This document shows, piece after piece, positions 36,129 through 45,672 of a stretch of DNA of 64,000 bases; positions within the stretch are counted from its first letter, which is position 1, and each line of letters starts with the position of its first letter. Origin of the DNA: Streptococcus suis (GTDB lineage Bacteria > Bacillota > Bacilli > Lactobacillales > Streptococcaceae); NCBI RefSeq assembly GCF_002964575.1, contig NZ_POQQ01000084.1:62001-126000 (forward strand), in the 5' to 3' direction. A program made the translations under genes and the position numbers. The notes below the pieces were generated by a model. The model ran no database searches and had not been told where the DNA came from. It worked only from the letters and a program-made list of their open reading frames with translations.

Positions 36129-36333
36129 AATAAAAATGCTGTATTGGTACCGGTTATTCATGAATTGTATTGATCCCGCACGCTAGAAGCAGGTGGGTGA
36201 CGTGTTTTTGACTTAGTTGCTTCTGGGTGTACCAGCCTGCATACTGCCAAAAGATCTTTGTCTCCCTAGTAATACAAAAATAGTCGGTCAACACATAGGT
36301 ATGAATTCGTATACCACAGCAGTTCTTATTTAT
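36129..36333 (-). ncRNA. ssrS: Probable 6S RNA
   Basis: Directly downstream of rarA on the same strand, the place where 6S RNA lies in many Firmicutes. A promoter precedes it (minus strand TTGATT, 16-base spacer, TAATAT at 36340-36345). The ends pair as a long rod: GCTGT with ACAGC, GGTA with TACC, and GAATTCAT with ATGAAT. A T-rich end (TTTTTATTTT) follows. The length of about 200 bases fits 6S RNA, which binds housekeeping RNA polymerase. tRNA-Lys begins just a few bases later. A covariance-model search would settle it. Confidence 0.68.
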
Positions 36334-36396
36334 GATTTAATATTACCACATTTTTTAAAAAAATCAAGAGAAAATCGGCAAAAAATGAAAACGTTA

Positions 36397-37677
36397 TCAA
36401 CTTTTTTTCTTGTTCTGTTTTAGATGCCTGATTTTTTCTTGGGTCATGCCCAAGGCACGCTCGTATTTGCCGGTGTCGTTGGCGGTGAAGTAGTCCGCAG
36501 TCAGTAACTTATCGGGCAGGTATTGTTGGTCCACCCATTTTTCAGGATAGGCATGCGGATACTGGTAGCCAATAGCATTTCCCAGCTCCTTACTACCAGC
36601 ATAATGACCGTCTCGCAGGTGATTTGGAATAGGCAGATGGCCGTTTTTCCGTAAATCAGCCAGAGCTGCATCCATAGCCAGATAGGCAGAATTGGACTTG
36701 GGAGAAAGGGCCAAATCGACTACTACATTGGCAATCAAAATGCGTGCCTCTGGAAAGCCGATTTTCTGGGCAGCTTCAAGGGCGGTCACCGTATGGATTT
36801 GTGCCTCTGGATTGGCCAAGCCGATGTCTTCATAGGCAATGACGGTCAAGCGACGGGCCAAACTAGGCAGGTCTTCCGCCTCAATCAAACGAGCGGCGTA
36901 GTGGAGGCTGGCATTGACATCGCTACCCCGAATGGATTTTTGCAGGGCTGAGAGAATGTCGTAGTGGGCATCGCCGTTCTTGTCCATACTGATGTAGGAT
37001 TTTTGCAGGCTATTTTCCACAGCGTCCAGATCAATGTGACGACTGCCCTCACTTTCCTTGGTCGAAAGTACAGCTAGTTCCAGTGAATTGTAGGCAGCCC
37101 GAAGGTCCCCGTTGGTCGCATTTGCCAGAAAGTCCAGAGCCTCAGGCTCAATGGTGACTGGGAAGTCAAAACCACGTTCGCTGTCAGTCAGAGCCAGTTC
37201 TAAGGCCTGTCGGATGTGGCTGGTTTTCAAGGGTTGTAATTCAAAAATCTGCACCCGACTGCGAATGGCGGGTAAAATAGAGAAAAATGGATTTTCCGTC
37301 GTTGCCCCAATCATGATGATATTGCCATTCTCCAAGAGAGGAAGCAGGAAGTCTTGCTTGGTCTTGTTGAGGCGGTGGATTTCATCGAGCAGGAGAACCA
37401 GACCACCGGAAAACTTAGCCTCTTCAGCGATTTCCTGCAGGCGTTTTTGGTTGTCGGTCGTAGCATTAAAGGTCCGAAAGGCATACTTGGTTGTGCCAGC
37501 AATGGCGGACGCAATCGAGGTCTTGCCAATCCCCGGCGGACCGTAGAGAATCATGGACGACAGCATATTTGCATCAATCATGCGGCGGATAATCTTTCCA
37601 GGACCGACCAGATGTTCCTGACCGATGACCTCATCAATGGATTTGGGCCGCATACGAAGGGCGAGATTGGCTGGCAT
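36397..37677 (-). CDS. rarA: Replication-associated recombination protein A
   Basis: 426 residues. An AAA+ ATPase of the RarA/MgsA group: Walker A GPPGIGKTS, Walker B LLLDEIHRLNKTKQDF, sensor GATTENPFF. The C-terminal part has AYEDIGLANPEAQ and RDGHYAGSKELG, conserved in the family. It acts at stalled replication forks. The start follows AAAGGAAG. Confidence 0.95.
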   Translation of the reverse strand: MPANLALRMRPKSIDEVIGQEHLVGPGKIIRRMIDANMLSSMILYGPPGIGKTSIASAIAGTTKYAFRTFNATTDNQKRLQEIAEEAKFSGGLVLLLDEIHRLNKTKQDFLLPLLENGNIIMIGATTENPFFSILPAIRSRVQIFELQPLKTSHIRQALELALTDSERGFDFPVTIEPEALDFLANATNGDLRAAYNSLELAVLSTKESEGSRHIDLDAVENSLQKSYISMDKNGDAHYDILSALQKSIRGSDVNASLHYAARLIEAEDLPSLARRLTVIAYEDIGLANPEAQIHTVTALEAAQKIGFPEARILIANVVVDLALSPKSNSAYLAMDAALADLRKNGHLPIPNHLRDGHYAGSKELGNAIGYQYPHAYPEKWVDQQYLPDKLLTADYFTANDTGKYERALGMTQEKIRHLKQNKKKS

Positions 37678-37700
37678 AGGCTTCCTTTCAGTGCATTTAT

Positions 37701-37715
37701 GGTATAATCATTATA
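37701..37715. promoter_or_regulatory. Overlapping opposed promoters of rarA and the MazG-type gene
   Basis: The rightward -10 TATAAT (37703-37708) and the leftward -10 TATAAT (37710-37715, minus strand) are two bases apart in one palindromic stretch, so the two promoters cannot both be occupied at once. Confidence 0.55.
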
Positions 37716-37746
37716 CTACAATTTTAGGATTTGGAGAGAAACGAAG

Positions 37747-38076
37747 ATGGCGGAGTTAACGGTGAGTGTTTTGGAAGAATACTTGCGTGACCACTATGGG
37801 ACGACAGTTCCAGAGCAAAGTCTCTTTATGAAATTAGTGGAAGAAATTGGTGAAGTGGCAGAGCTACTGAATCAACGTGCAGGCCGCAAGATGATGGATA
37901 GCGAAGACGACAGCTCTGCTCGTCTGGCAGAAGAATTAGCTGACGTTATTCACTATGCTGTAGCCTTAGCAGCGGTGAATCAACTAGATTTAACCAAGTC
38001 CATTTTGGAGAAAGACAAGTGGGCTTCCGTCAAATATGGTCGAGAAATAAATTTATTGGAATTTATCGTCATTTAG
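37747..38076 (+). CDS. MazG-like nucleotide pyrophosphohydrolase
   Basis: 109 residues. LVEEIGEVAELLNQ and LAEELADVIHYAVALA give the EExxE and ExxD metal-binding set of all-alpha NTP pyrophosphatases. It probably removes aberrant nucleotides. The last residues (FIVI) and the TAG stop fall inside the left end of dispersed repeat C, so the natural C-terminus has been replaced. Confidence 0.82.
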   Translation: MAELTVSVLEEYLRDHYGTTVPEQSLFMKLVEEIGEVAELLNQRAGRKMMDSEDDSSARLAEELADVIHYAVALAAVNQLDLTKSILEKDKWASVKYGREINLLEFIVI

Positions 38077-38167
38077 TTTTTCTTTTATTACGTCGTTAAC
38101 TCGCTTTGCCGTACTTCAGTACAGCCTACAGCTCGTTGCCTAGTACTAAAAGTAAACTAAAAGACTA
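38066..38167. repeat. Dispersed modular repeat, copy C (short form)
   Basis: About 102 bp, almost the same as copy A, with left end CGTCATTTAGTTTTTC and right end GTAAACTAAAAGACTA. It begins inside the MazG-type coding sequence and supplies its stop codon. Confidence 0.85.
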
Positions 38168-38187
38168 TATAGAAAAGAGGAAATAGA

Positions 38188-38658
38188 ATGGCGAAACATG
38201 GCTTTTTAGATGTGCTGGAAGCGGCACTGGACAAACATTTTACTTATGATTACGAGCTCAACTGGGACAAGAAAAATCATGCTGTTGAGTTGGCTTTCAT
38301 CTTAGAAGCACAAAATGCGGCTGGGATTGAAACGGTGGACGACGAAGGCAATGCGTCTTCTGAGGATATTTTTCTAGAGGAGTATATCCTTTTCTACAAC
38401 CAGGACAAGTCTCGCTTTGACGAGGAAGACTACCTGGTCGCTCTGCCATTTGACGCCAAGAAGGGCTTTTCGGCAGAGTTTTTGACCTACTTCGCAGGTT
38501 TTCTCAAGGACACCGCCGACCAAGGCCTAGATGACCTCATGGACTTTTTGGCGGACCCAGAAGCCCAAGAATTTGCGATTGCTTGGGACGGAGAGGCTTT
38601 TGAAAAAGGCAGAGCAGACTTGGTGGAAGGGGAATTTTACCCATATCCGAGGTATTGA
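38188..38658 (+). CDS. DUF3013 family protein
   Basis: 156 residues, acidic, soluble. VLEAALDKHFTYDYELNWDK and the end EGEFYPYPRY fit the streptococcal DUF3013 family, whose function is unknown. GAGG precedes the ATG. The next gene begins one base after its stop. Confidence 0.82.
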   Translation: MAKHGFLDVLEAALDKHFTYDYELNWDKKNHAVELAFILEAQNAAGIETVDDEGNASSEDIFLEEYILFYNQDKSRFDEEDYLVALPFDAKKGFSAEFLTYFAGFLKDTADQGLDDLMDFLADPEAQEFAIAWDGEAFEKGRADLVEGEFYPYPRY

Positions 38659-38659
38659 G

Positions 38660-39019
38660 ATGGTATATGAAATTGGAAATATTGCTCCGCTGCTACTTGT
38701 CTCAGAACTGAATCGATCACGAGTTTTTTACGAAAATCTACTACAATTGACAGTTGTTTACGAATCGTTCGAGAAAGGTCTTGTCTGTTATGCTTTTGGC
38801 TCCAATAATACCATTATTTTACGGATTCGTCAGGGAACAAAGGAAGAACTGGAGAAAATGGCTGCACCACTTGGTCAAGGGGCTGAATTTGTTTTAAATG
38901 TTGGACGCGGTTATCAATATGCCATAGGACCTTTTGAAAAGGCCAGCTATCCTTATAGTTGGGATGGTTGTGTCGTAGCGTTTGACCCAGATGGATATAA
39001 GTGGAGTTTAGTAGGATGA
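38660..39019 (+). CDS. Glyoxalase/bleomycin-resistance-fold protein
   Basis: 119 residues. LLLVSELNRSRVFYENLLQL and WDGCVVAFDPDGYKWSLVG match one VOC-fold unit. The expected metal ligands are only partly visible, so the activity is uncertain. The ATG at 38660 is taken because it follows the DUF3013 stop; the frame is open further upstream. Confidence 0.7.
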   Translation: MVYEIGNIAPLLLVSELNRSRVFYENLLQLTVVYESFEKGLVCYAFGSNNTIILRIRQGTKEELEKMAAPLGQGAEFVLNVGRGYQYAIGPFEKASYPYSWDGCVVAFDPDGYKWSLVG

Positions 39020-39069
39020 AATTCAAAAAAATAATAGATTGATTCGTAGTAAGAAAGGTTAAAACAAAC

Positions 39070-40023
39070 ATGAACTCATGGCAAGAATTAACGATTCACG
39101 TGCATCGTGATGCAGAAGAGGCAGTTTCAAATCTCATGATTGAAACGGGCAGTCAGGGGGTGGCCATTAGCGACTCGGCTGACTATGTGGGACAGGAGGA
39201 CCGTTTCGGCGAACTCTATCCCGAGGTGGAGCAGTCGGATATGATTGCCATTACGGCTTATTATCCTGACACTTTGGATATTGAGGAAGTTAAGGCAGAC
39301 TTGGCGACTCGTTTGGCGGATTTGACAGGATTTGGCTTGGAAACAGGTCAGATTAGCTTAGAAAGTCAGGAATTGGCAGAGGCAGACTGGGCGGACAACT
39401 GGAAGAAATACTATGAGCCAGCCCGGATTACCCACGATTTGACCATTGTGCCGTCTTGGACGGACTACGAGGCGACGGCTGGTGAGAAAATTATCCGCTT
39501 AGATCCAGGTATGGCTTTCGGTACGGGGACCCACCCGACCACTAAGATGAGCCTTTTTGCTCTTTCTCAGGTCCTGCGTGGTGGTGAAACGGTCATCGAC
39601 GTCGGTACAGGTTCAGGTGTCCTTTCCATTGCTAGCTCTCTTTTGGGTGCCAAGGAGATTTACGCCTATGATTTGGACGAGGTGGCGGTGCGTGTAGCTC
39701 AGGAAAATATTGACCTTAACGCTAATACTAGCAATATTCATGTCGCAGAGGGCGACCTGCTTCGTGGCGTTGACATTAAAGCAGAAGTCATCGTTGCCAA
39801 CATCTTGGCGGACATTCTCATCCATCTGACCGAGGATGCCTACCGTCTGGTCAAGGACGAGGGCTACTTGATTATGAGCGGCATCATCGCGGACAAGTGG
39901 GACATGGTGCGAGCATCCGCGGAGGCGGCTGGCTTCTTCCTTGAGACCCACATGATTCAGGGCGAGTGGAATTGCTGCGTCTTTAAGAAGACCGCTGATC
40001 GTTCAGGTGTGATTGGAGGCTAG
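39070..40023 (+). CDS. prmA: Ribosomal protein L11 methyltransferase
   Basis: 317 residues. The SAM-binding motif is [19 protein letters not shown], preceded by [14 protein letters not shown], the PrmA signature. [11 protein letters not shown] follows. It trimethylates L11. rsmE starts one base after its stop, a common pairing. Confidence 0.95.
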   Translation: MNSWQELTIHVHRDAEEAVSNLMIETGSQGVAISDSADYVGQEDRFGELYPEVEQSDMIAITAYYPDTLDIEEVKADLATRLADLTGFGLETGQISLESQELAEADWADNWKKYYEPARITHDLTIVPSWTDYEATAGEKIIRLDPGMAFGTGTHPTTKMSLFALSQVLRGGETVIDVGTGSGVLSIASSLLGAKEIYAYDLDEVAVRVAQENIDLNANTSNIHVAEGDLLRGVDIKAEVIVANILADILIHLTEDAYRLVKDEGYLIMSGIIADKWDMVRASAEAAGFFLETHMIQGEWNCCVFKKTADRSGVIGG

Positions 40024-40024
40024 G

Positions 40025-40771
40025 ATGCAGCAGTATTTTGTCAATGGCAGAGCACCGCAGGGCATTTTCCAGATAAGCGATAAGGACACTGCCAAGCATA
40101 TGTTTTCTGTCATGCGCTTGCAGGCAGATGATCAGATTGTCCTGGTCTTTGACGATGGGATTAAACGCTTGGCGCGGGTAGTAGATAGCCAGAGCCAATC
40201 TGTTGAAATCATCGAAGAACTGGTAGATAATGTTGAATTACCCGTTTCCGTTACCATTGCCATGGGCTTTCCCAAGGGAGATAAGCTCGAATTTGTCGCT
40301 CAAAAGGGAACAGAGTTAGGCATGACAGCCCTCTGGGCCTTTCCAGCGGATTGGTCTGTGGTCAAATGGGACGGTAAAAAACTGGCAAAAAAAGCAGAAA
40401 AGTTAGAAAAAATTGCCCAAGGAGCAGCCGAGCAAAGCAAACGCAATCGCATTCCAGCTGTTCGCTTGTTTGAGAAAAAAGCGGATTTCCTAGCTCAGCT
40501 GGCAGGATTTGACCAGATTATCTTAGCCTACGAAGAGGCTGCCAAAGAAGGCGAACAAGTTAATCTAGTGAAAATCTTATCTGGCTTAGAAGCTGGCCAA
40601 TCAGTCCTTGTCATTGTCGGTCCAGAAGGTGGCGTGTCGCCTGAGGAAGTAGTCGCATTTGAAGGAGCAGGAGCGGTTAAAACGGGTCTAGGTCCTCGTA
40701 TCTTACGAGCGGAGACGGCTCCACTCTACGCCCTTTCTGCAATTAGCTACGCGACGGAATTGTTGAGGTAG
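40025..40771 (+). CDS. rsmE: 16S rRNA (uracil-1498-N3)-methyltransferase
   Basis: 248 residues, SPOUT class. The knot motifs are VIVGPEGGVSPEEVVAFE and LGPRILRAETAPLYALSAI. The start at 40025 has GGAGG; the frame extends four codons upstream. Translationally coupled to prmA. Confidence 0.94.
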   Translation: MQQYFVNGRAPQGIFQISDKDTAKHMFSVMRLQADDQIVLVFDDGIKRLARVVDSQSQSVEIIEELVDNVELPVSVTIAMGFPKGDKLEFVAQKGTELGMTALWAFPADWSVVKWDGKKLAKKAEKLEKIAQGAAEQSKRNRIPAVRLFEKKADFLAQLAGFDQIILAYEEAAKEGEQVNLVKILSGLEAGQSVLVIVGPEGGVSPEEVVAFEGAGAVKTGLGPRILRAETAPLYALSAISYATELLR

Positions 40772-40774
40772 TCT

Positions 40775-41491
40775 ATGTTTGCCTTAGGAACGATTATCAA
40801 TACGGTGGCCATTGCCCTAGCAGGTTTGCTAGGGTCTTGGTTTGGACATTTACTGAAAGAACGGCATCAGTCTGGTCTAACCTTGGCCAGCGGCGTTGCT
40901 ATTCTCTTTTTAGGGATTTCTGGAACGCTGACAGGTCTTTTAAGAGTGGAAAGTGGTCAACTGGTCACCCAGAACACCCTGCTCTTTGTGCTCAGTCTGG
41001 CTTTCGGTACTTTCTTAGGAGAAGTGCTCCATATCGAAGGTTGGTTTGAGCGCTTGGGTATCTGGCTGCGTGAAAAGTCTGGCAATGGTCAGGACTCTCA
41101 GTTTTTAGATGCATTTCTAACCGCATCCCTGACGGTCTGTATCGGTGCCATGGCCATTATCGGCTCTATCCAAGACGGCTTGACGGGGGATTATACCCTC
41201 CTCGCCATTAAGAGCATTCTGGACTTTATCATCATCTTTATCATGACAGCAAGTCTGGGTAAGGGAGCAGGATTTTCCGCAGTACCGGTCTTGATTTTTC
41301 AAGGCTCGGTCACTCTTTTGGCGCGCCTGATTGAGCCTCTGATGACGACTCAAGCCCTTACCAATCTCTCTTTTATTGGCTCCGTCCTCATCTTCTGTGT
41401 CGGGGTTAATATTGTTTGGGAGCGAAAAATTCGCGTGGCCAACATGTTGCCAGCTATTCTCATTGCGGTGATTTGGAGCTATTTTGCATAA
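40775..41491 (+). CDS. DUF554 membrane protein
   Basis: 238 residues with about six or seven hydrophobic segments. It starts MFALGTIINTVAIALAGLLG, and LTVCIGAMAIIGSIQDGLTG is the conserved DUF554 stretch. Function unknown. It follows rsmE by three bases, so it shares the operon. Confidence 0.85.
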   Translation: MFALGTIINTVAIALAGLLGSWFGHLLKERHQSGLTLASGVAILFLGISGTLTGLLRVESGQLVTQNTLLFVLSLAFGTFLGEVLHIEGWFERLGIWLREKSGNGQDSQFLDAFLTASLTVCIGAMAIIGSIQDGLTGDYTLLAIKSILDFIIIFIMTASLGKGAGFSAVPVLIFQGSVTLLARLIEPLMTTQALTNLSFIGSVLIFCVGVNIVWERKIRVANMLPAILIAVIWSYFA

Positions 41492-41520
41492 GAAAAACCA
41501 GGATTTCCCTGGTCTTTACT
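41489..41520. terminator. Bidirectional terminator
   Basis: AACCAGG pairs with CCTGGT, flanked by A-rich and T-rich sequence, between convergent genes. Confidence 0.65.
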
Positions 41521-42058
41521 GTCTTCGTTCAAACTGCAAGAGGCTGACCTGCCCCAAGCCCTTCCAAACCTCCTCGACTTGCCCGACCTGTTGAAAGTCA
41601 TTTTTCAAGAGCACTTGCTGAGAAGCTTGATTTTCTGGCAGGACAAAGGCGGCGATTATTTTTATTGAACATTCTTTTAGTAGGAAATGGCAGAGCAGGC
41701 TGACCGCTTGGCTGGCCAGACCACGATTCCAGAAGGCATGGTGAAGCCGATAGCCAATGGTCACCGACGCAGATCGTTTCTTGTAGTCAAAGACTTCCAA
41801 AACGCCAATCAATTTCCCTTGGTGCTCCAACCCCAAGAACAAACGTTTTTTCTTATCAAAATCCCTCTGGAAATGCCCAATGCGTTTGCGGAGAGTTTCT
41901 TTGTTTTGCGTGGAAGTATTGGGGGTCATCTGAAAGTGAATGGGATTGGAGTAGATTTCCCAAAGGTCATCGAGGTCTGACTCATAGATAGCACGTAATC
42001 GAAACGCTGAATGTTCAATAAATGGAATAGTGTCGAATAGTTTAGGGCTGATGTTCAT
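41516..42058 (-). CDS. GNAT acetyltransferase, RimJ/RimL type
   Basis: 180 residues. FRLRAIYESDLDDLWEIYSN and VTIGYRLHHAFWNRGLASQA are typical of RimJ/L-like acetyltransferases. It is monocistronic and convergent with DUF554. The substrate is unknown. Confidence 0.85.
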   Translation of the reverse strand: MNISPKLFDTIPFIEHSAFRLRAIYESDLDDLWEIYSNPIHFQMTPNTSTQNKETLRKRIGHFQRDFDKKKRLFLGLEHQGKLIGVLEVFDYKKRSASVTIGYRLHHAFWNRGLASQAVSLLCHFLLKECSIKIIAAFVLPENQASQQVLLKNDFQQVGQVEEVWKGLGQVSLLQFERRQ

Positions 42059-42166
42059 GGATGTAGTATACTGGAAAAGCCAGACTTTAGCAAACTCTTA
42101 CCGCTTCCCTTTTTCTTTTTCAGTGAAAATGGTAAAATAATAGGAAATAGTTAGGGAGAGAAGTAA

Positions 42167-44368
42167 ATGAAGGAAATTAATTTTACAGGAGAAGAGGTCG
42201 TTGGGCTAACTGCCACCTATCTTCCAGCCGAAGATGTTGCCTTTGTTCAGAAGGCATTGGACTTTGCGACGGAGGCACACAAGTCACAATTTCGCAAGTC
42301 AGGAGAACCTTATATTGTTCACCCCATCCAAGTAGCGGGAATTTTGGCAGGACTTAAGCTTGATGCTGTCACTGTTGTCTGCGGCTTCTTGCATGATGTG
42401 GTCGAAGATACTGATGTGACACTGGACGATATGGAAGCTGAATTTGGACCAGAGGTTCGCCATATTGTCGGTGGTGTGACCAAGCTAGGTAAGGTCGAGT
42501 ACAAGTCTCATGAGGAGCAGTTGGCTGAAAACCACCGCAACATGCTGATTGCCATGTCCCAAGACATGCGAGTGATTTTGGTGAAGCTGGCAGACCGTCT
42601 CCACAATATGCGGACCCTCAAGCACTTGCGCAAGGACAAACAGGAACGGATTTCACGTGAAACAATGGAAATCTATGCACCGCTTGCCCACCGACTTGGT
42701 ATTTCTTCTATCAAGTGGGAATTGGAAGATATGTCCTTCCGCTATCTCAATGAGATTGAATTCTATAAGATAACTCGAATGATGAGGGAAAAGCGTCGTG
42801 AGCGGGAAGAATTGGTCAATGAAGTTGTTGACAAGTTGCGCGAATATACAGAGGAACGCCATCTACATGGTCAGATTTACGGTAGACCCAAGCACATCTA
42901 CTCTATCTATCGGAAGATGCATGACAAGAAAAAACGCTTTGACCAGCTCTATGACCTGACGGCCATCCGTTGTTTGATGGATACCCCAAGCGATGTCTAT
43001 GCCATGTTGGGCTATATCCATGAACTATGGAAGCCGATGCCTGGTAGATTCAAGGACTACATTGCCAGTCCAAAAGCCAATGGCTACCAGTCCATCCATA
43101 CGACAGTCTATGGTCCAAAGGGACCGATTGAGTTCCAAATTCGGACGGTGGAAATGCATCAGGTGGCAGAGTACGGGGTAGCGGCTCACTGGGCCTACAA
43201 GCGTGGTGGCAAGGCAACTGCCAGCGAAAAAGAATTGCGATGGATTAACAACCTGATTGAACTTCAAGAAGGAGCAGGAGATGCCCAGTCCTTCGTCGAT
43301 TCTGTCAAGGACGATATTTTTACAGAGCGTATTTACGTTTTCACGCCAGATGGTGCAGTGCGTGAATTGCCTAAGGACTCCGTACCGATTGACTTCGCCT
43401 ATGAAATTCATACCAAGGTCGGCGAGCGGGCGACAGGCGCCAAGGTCAACGGCCGTATGGTGCCTCTGACGACCAAGCTTAAGACAGGTGATCAGGTGGA
43501 AATCATCACCTCTGCCAACTCTTTCGGTCCAAGTCGTGACTGGGTCAACCTAGTTAAAACCCACAAGGCCCGCAACAAAATCAAGCAGTTCTTCAAGAAT
43601 CAGGACAAGGAACTATCTATTTCCAAGGGGCGGGAGATGCTTCAGAACCTACTCCAAGAAAATGGCTACGTTCCCAACCAATACCTGGACCGTCGTCACA
43701 TGGACGAGGTCTTGCAAAAGACTAGTTACAAAACGGATGAAGCCTTATATGCGGCGGTTGGTTTTGGGGAAATATCTGCCGTGTCAGTCTTTAACCGTCT
43801 GACAGAGAAAGAACGCCGAGAAGCCGAGCGGGCCAAGGCCAAAGCTGTCGCGGATGAATTGGTCAACGGTGGCGAAGTCAAACACGACAACAAAGATAGT
43901 TTGAAAATCCGTCACGAAGGTGGTGTGGTCATTGAAGGGGCGTCAGGCTTGCTGATACGGATTGCCAAATGTTGTAATCCAGTACCTGGCGATGAAATTG
44001 TCGGCTACATCACCAAGGGGCGTGGGGTAGCTGTTCACCGTGTAGACTGTATGAACCTCAAGAGTCAGGAAAATTACGATGTCCGCCTGATTGATGTCGG
44101 TTGGGAGGATGAAAATTCGACCAAGGAATACATGGCAAACATTGACATCTATGGTCTCAACCGTTCAGGCCTCCTCAACGATGTTCTCAAGGTTTTGACA
44201 AATGCCAGCAAGAACATTTCTTCGGTCAATGCCCAGCCAACCAAAGATATGAAGTTTGCAACTATCCACGTTTCCTTTGGTATTTCCAACCTAGCAACCT
44301 TGACCAGTCTGGTGGACAAGATCAAGTCGGTGCCAGAAGTTTACTCAGTGAAAAGGACCAACGGATAA
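42167..44368 (+). CDS. relA: Bifunctional (p)ppGpp synthetase/hydrolase (Rel)
   Basis: 733 residues. The N-terminal HD hydrolase has [12 protein letters not shown] and [12 protein letters not shown]. The synthetase domain has [11 protein letters not shown] and [15 protein letters not shown] ([16 protein letters not shown]) and a C-terminal ACT domain follow. Both active sites look intact, so it should make and degrade the alarmone of the stringent response. dtd starts one base after its stop, as in other Firmicutes. Confidence 0.96.
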   Translation: MKEINFTGEEVVGLTATYLPAEDVAFVQKALDFATEAHKSQFRKSGEPYIVHPIQVAGILAGLKLDAVTVVCGFLHDVVEDTDVTLDDMEAEFGPEVRHIVGGVTKLGKVEYKSHEEQLAENHRNMLIAMSQDMRVILVKLADRLHNMRTLKHLRKDKQERISRETMEIYAPLAHRLGISSIKWELEDMSFRYLNEIEFYKITRMMREKRREREELVNEVVDKLREYTEERHLHGQIYGRPKHIYSIYRKMHDKKKRFDQLYDLTAIRCLMDTPSDVYAMLGYIHELWKPMPGRFKDYIASPKANGYQSIHTTVYGPKGPIEFQIRTVEMHQVAEYGVAAHWAYKRGGKATASEKELRWINNLIELQEGAGDAQSFVDSVKDDIFTERIYVFTPDGAVRELPKDSVPIDFAYEIHTKVGERATGAKVNGRMVPLTTKLKTGDQVEIITSANSFGPSRDWVNLVKTHKARNKIKQFFKNQDKELSISKGREMLQNLLQENGYVPNQYLDRRHMDEVLQKTSYKTDEALYAAVGFGEISAVSVFNRLTEKERREAERAKAKAVADELVNGGEVKHDNKDSLKIRHEGGVVIEGASGLLIRIAKCCNPVPGDEIVGYITKGRGVAVHRVDCMNLKSQENYDVRLIDVGWEDENSTKEYMANIDIYGLNRSGLLNDVLKVLTNASKNISSVNAQPTKDMKFATIHVSFGISNLATLTSLVDKIKSVPEVYSVKRTNG

Positions 44369-44369
44369 G

Positions 44370-44813
44370 ATGAAAATTGTATTACAACGTGTATCACAGG
44401 CCAGTGTGACCATCGACGGAAGCATCCATGGGCAAATTGATCAGGGGCTTTTGCTTCTAGTCGGTGTGGGACCAGATGACAGCCAGGAAGACCTGGACTA
44501 TGCTGTTCGAAAAATCGTCAATATGCGGATATTTTCAGATGAAGCAGGCAAGATGAACAAGTCTGTTCAAGATATAGGAGGCAAGATTTTATCCATTTCC
44601 CAATTTACCCTTTTTGCGGACACCAAAAAAGGCAATCGCCCTGCCTTTACAGGAGCGGCAGCTCCTGCCCTAGCTAGTCAACTCTACGATGCCTTTAACC
44701 AAGCCCTGTCAGCCTTTGTGCCTGTTGAAGTGGGCGTTTTTGGGGCGGATATGGCGGTTAGTCTGGTCAATGATGGGCCGGTGACCATCGTTTTGGATAC
44801 GAAAAATCGCTAG
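44370..44813 (+). CDS. dtd: D-aminoacyl-tRNA deacylase
   Basis: 147 residues. It begins [17 protein letters not shown] and contains [15 protein letters not shown] and the C-terminal [11 protein letters not shown], which carries the cross-subunit Gly-Pro motif. It removes D-amino acids from tRNA. Confidence 0.96.
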   Translation: MKIVLQRVSQASVTIDGSIHGQIDQGLLLLVGVGPDDSQEDLDYAVRKIVNMRIFSDEAGKMNKSVQDIGGKILSISQFTLFADTKKGNRPAFTGAAAPALASQLYDAFNQALSAFVPVEVGVFGADMAVSLVNDGPVTIVLDTKNR

Positions 44814-44874
44814 ACCTCTATACATCTATATGTAAATTTGGTATACTAACATTAAGAAAATGTGGAGGTGCTCA

Positions 44875-45060
44875 ATGAAAAAGTTATTGACCAATCATTT
44901 CTTTTATTTAATTCTCGCCTTTGTTTTGATAGTAGCCATCTATCTTAGCGATCTAGATAAACGCTGGATTATTCTAGCAAGCTTTCTTTACTTCATTCCC
45001 TCACAGATTTTGTACCGTCGCCGCCTTAAAGAGCGACTCCAAGAAGACCAGCCCAAGTAG
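44875..45060 (+). CDS. Small membrane protein, unknown
   Basis: 61 residues with two hydrophobic segments and a basic tail (RRRLKERLQEDQ). GGAGG precedes the ATG at 44875. A TGGTATACT extended -10 lies about 30 bases upstream. I recognise no family. Confidence 0.6.
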   Translation: MKKLLTNHFFYLILAFVLIVAIYLSDLDKRWIILASFLYFIPSQILYRRRLKERLQEDQPK

Positions 45061-45072
45061 GTTGGTTTTTTG
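45045..45072 (+). terminator. Terminator
   Basis: ACCAGCC pairs with GGTTGGT, followed by TTTTTT. Confidence 0.7.
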
Positions 45073-45106
45073 ATGTGTAAATTGGACTATAATTCTTTAT
45101 TAAATA

Positions 45107-45373
45107 TGCTATAATAGTTTTTGCAGAAAAGTAAAGACGGTGGCTCTAATTTCTGAAAGGTAGGTGGGAGCGGTACAGAACTCAACTAGTAGAAAATGAG
45201 TTCGTTTTACCGCCCCCGCATAGTTGATTAGGTCAGATTTGGAGTGCGAAGCACGAACAAATCTGCCAATCAACCACTGCGCTGAGATGTTGACGCGAAT
45301 TAAGAGAAGTGGAATGGAACTTTTTGTTCTACTATGCAAATCATCAAAATCTAACAGAAAGGAGAAGCTATCA
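45107..45373 (+). promoter_or_regulatory. Promoter and long structured leader of a type I toxin gene
   Basis: TGCTATAAT (45107-45115) is an extended -10. The leader of about 250 bases has strong hairpins, for example GGGAGCGGTA with TACCGCCCCC and CAGATTTG with CAAATCTG. Its first bases (45121-45144, TTGCAGAA...AGACGGTGGC) occur again inverted at 45683-45707. Confidence 0.5.
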
Positions 45374-45635
45374 TTGTCAACCTTTGAGTGGCTAACACTC
45401 ATTTTTGTAGCTGGTACAGTCATCCAGTTTTTCTTTTATTACTTCGACGAGCGAGGAAACGTACTTTCCTTATTTCCAACTTCAAAGACTCCACTGGAGT
45501 CTTTGAACTCGCTTTGCCGTACTCCAGTACTGTCTGCAGCTCGTTGCCTAGTACTAAAAGTAAACTGAATGACTATTTTCTTTTATCGCTCTCGTGATGT
45601 TAGTGCTTGAATTGGTGAAAACGACAAAAAAATAA
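45374..45635 (+). pseudogene. Holin-like type I toxin gene interrupted by a dispersed repeat
   Basis: After AAAGGAG a TTG start gives MSTFEWLTLIFVAGT, one hydrophobic helix as in short holin-like toxins. At about 45415 repeat D begins, and the frame runs through it to a TGA at about 45568. Beyond the repeat a different frame reads FSFIALVMLVLELVKTTKK and stops at 45635, the expected tail of such toxins. The two halves are not in frame after simple removal of the repeat, so breakpoints or small indels differ from my guess. The toxin is probably inactive or altered. Confidence 0.6.
45415..45575. repeat. Dispersed modular repeat, copy D (intermediate form)
   Basis: About 161 bp. It has the common end modules plus one internal insert with the palindrome TTCAAAGACTCC/GGAGTCTTTGAA. 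It lies inside a short toxin gene. Confidence 0.85.
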
Positions 45636-45672
45636 CCGTCTATAACTTTGGTAGGTTAACGGTTATTTAATA
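45625..45672. terminator. Bidirectional terminator of the type I toxin locus
   Basis: AAATAACCGT pairs with ACGGTTATTT, with A run on one side and T-rich on the other. Confidence 0.75.

Noticed and set aside
25568..45575. CRISPR array made of the dispersed repeats
   Set aside because: Copies are many kilobases apart, of unequal length, with no regular spacers and no cas genes.
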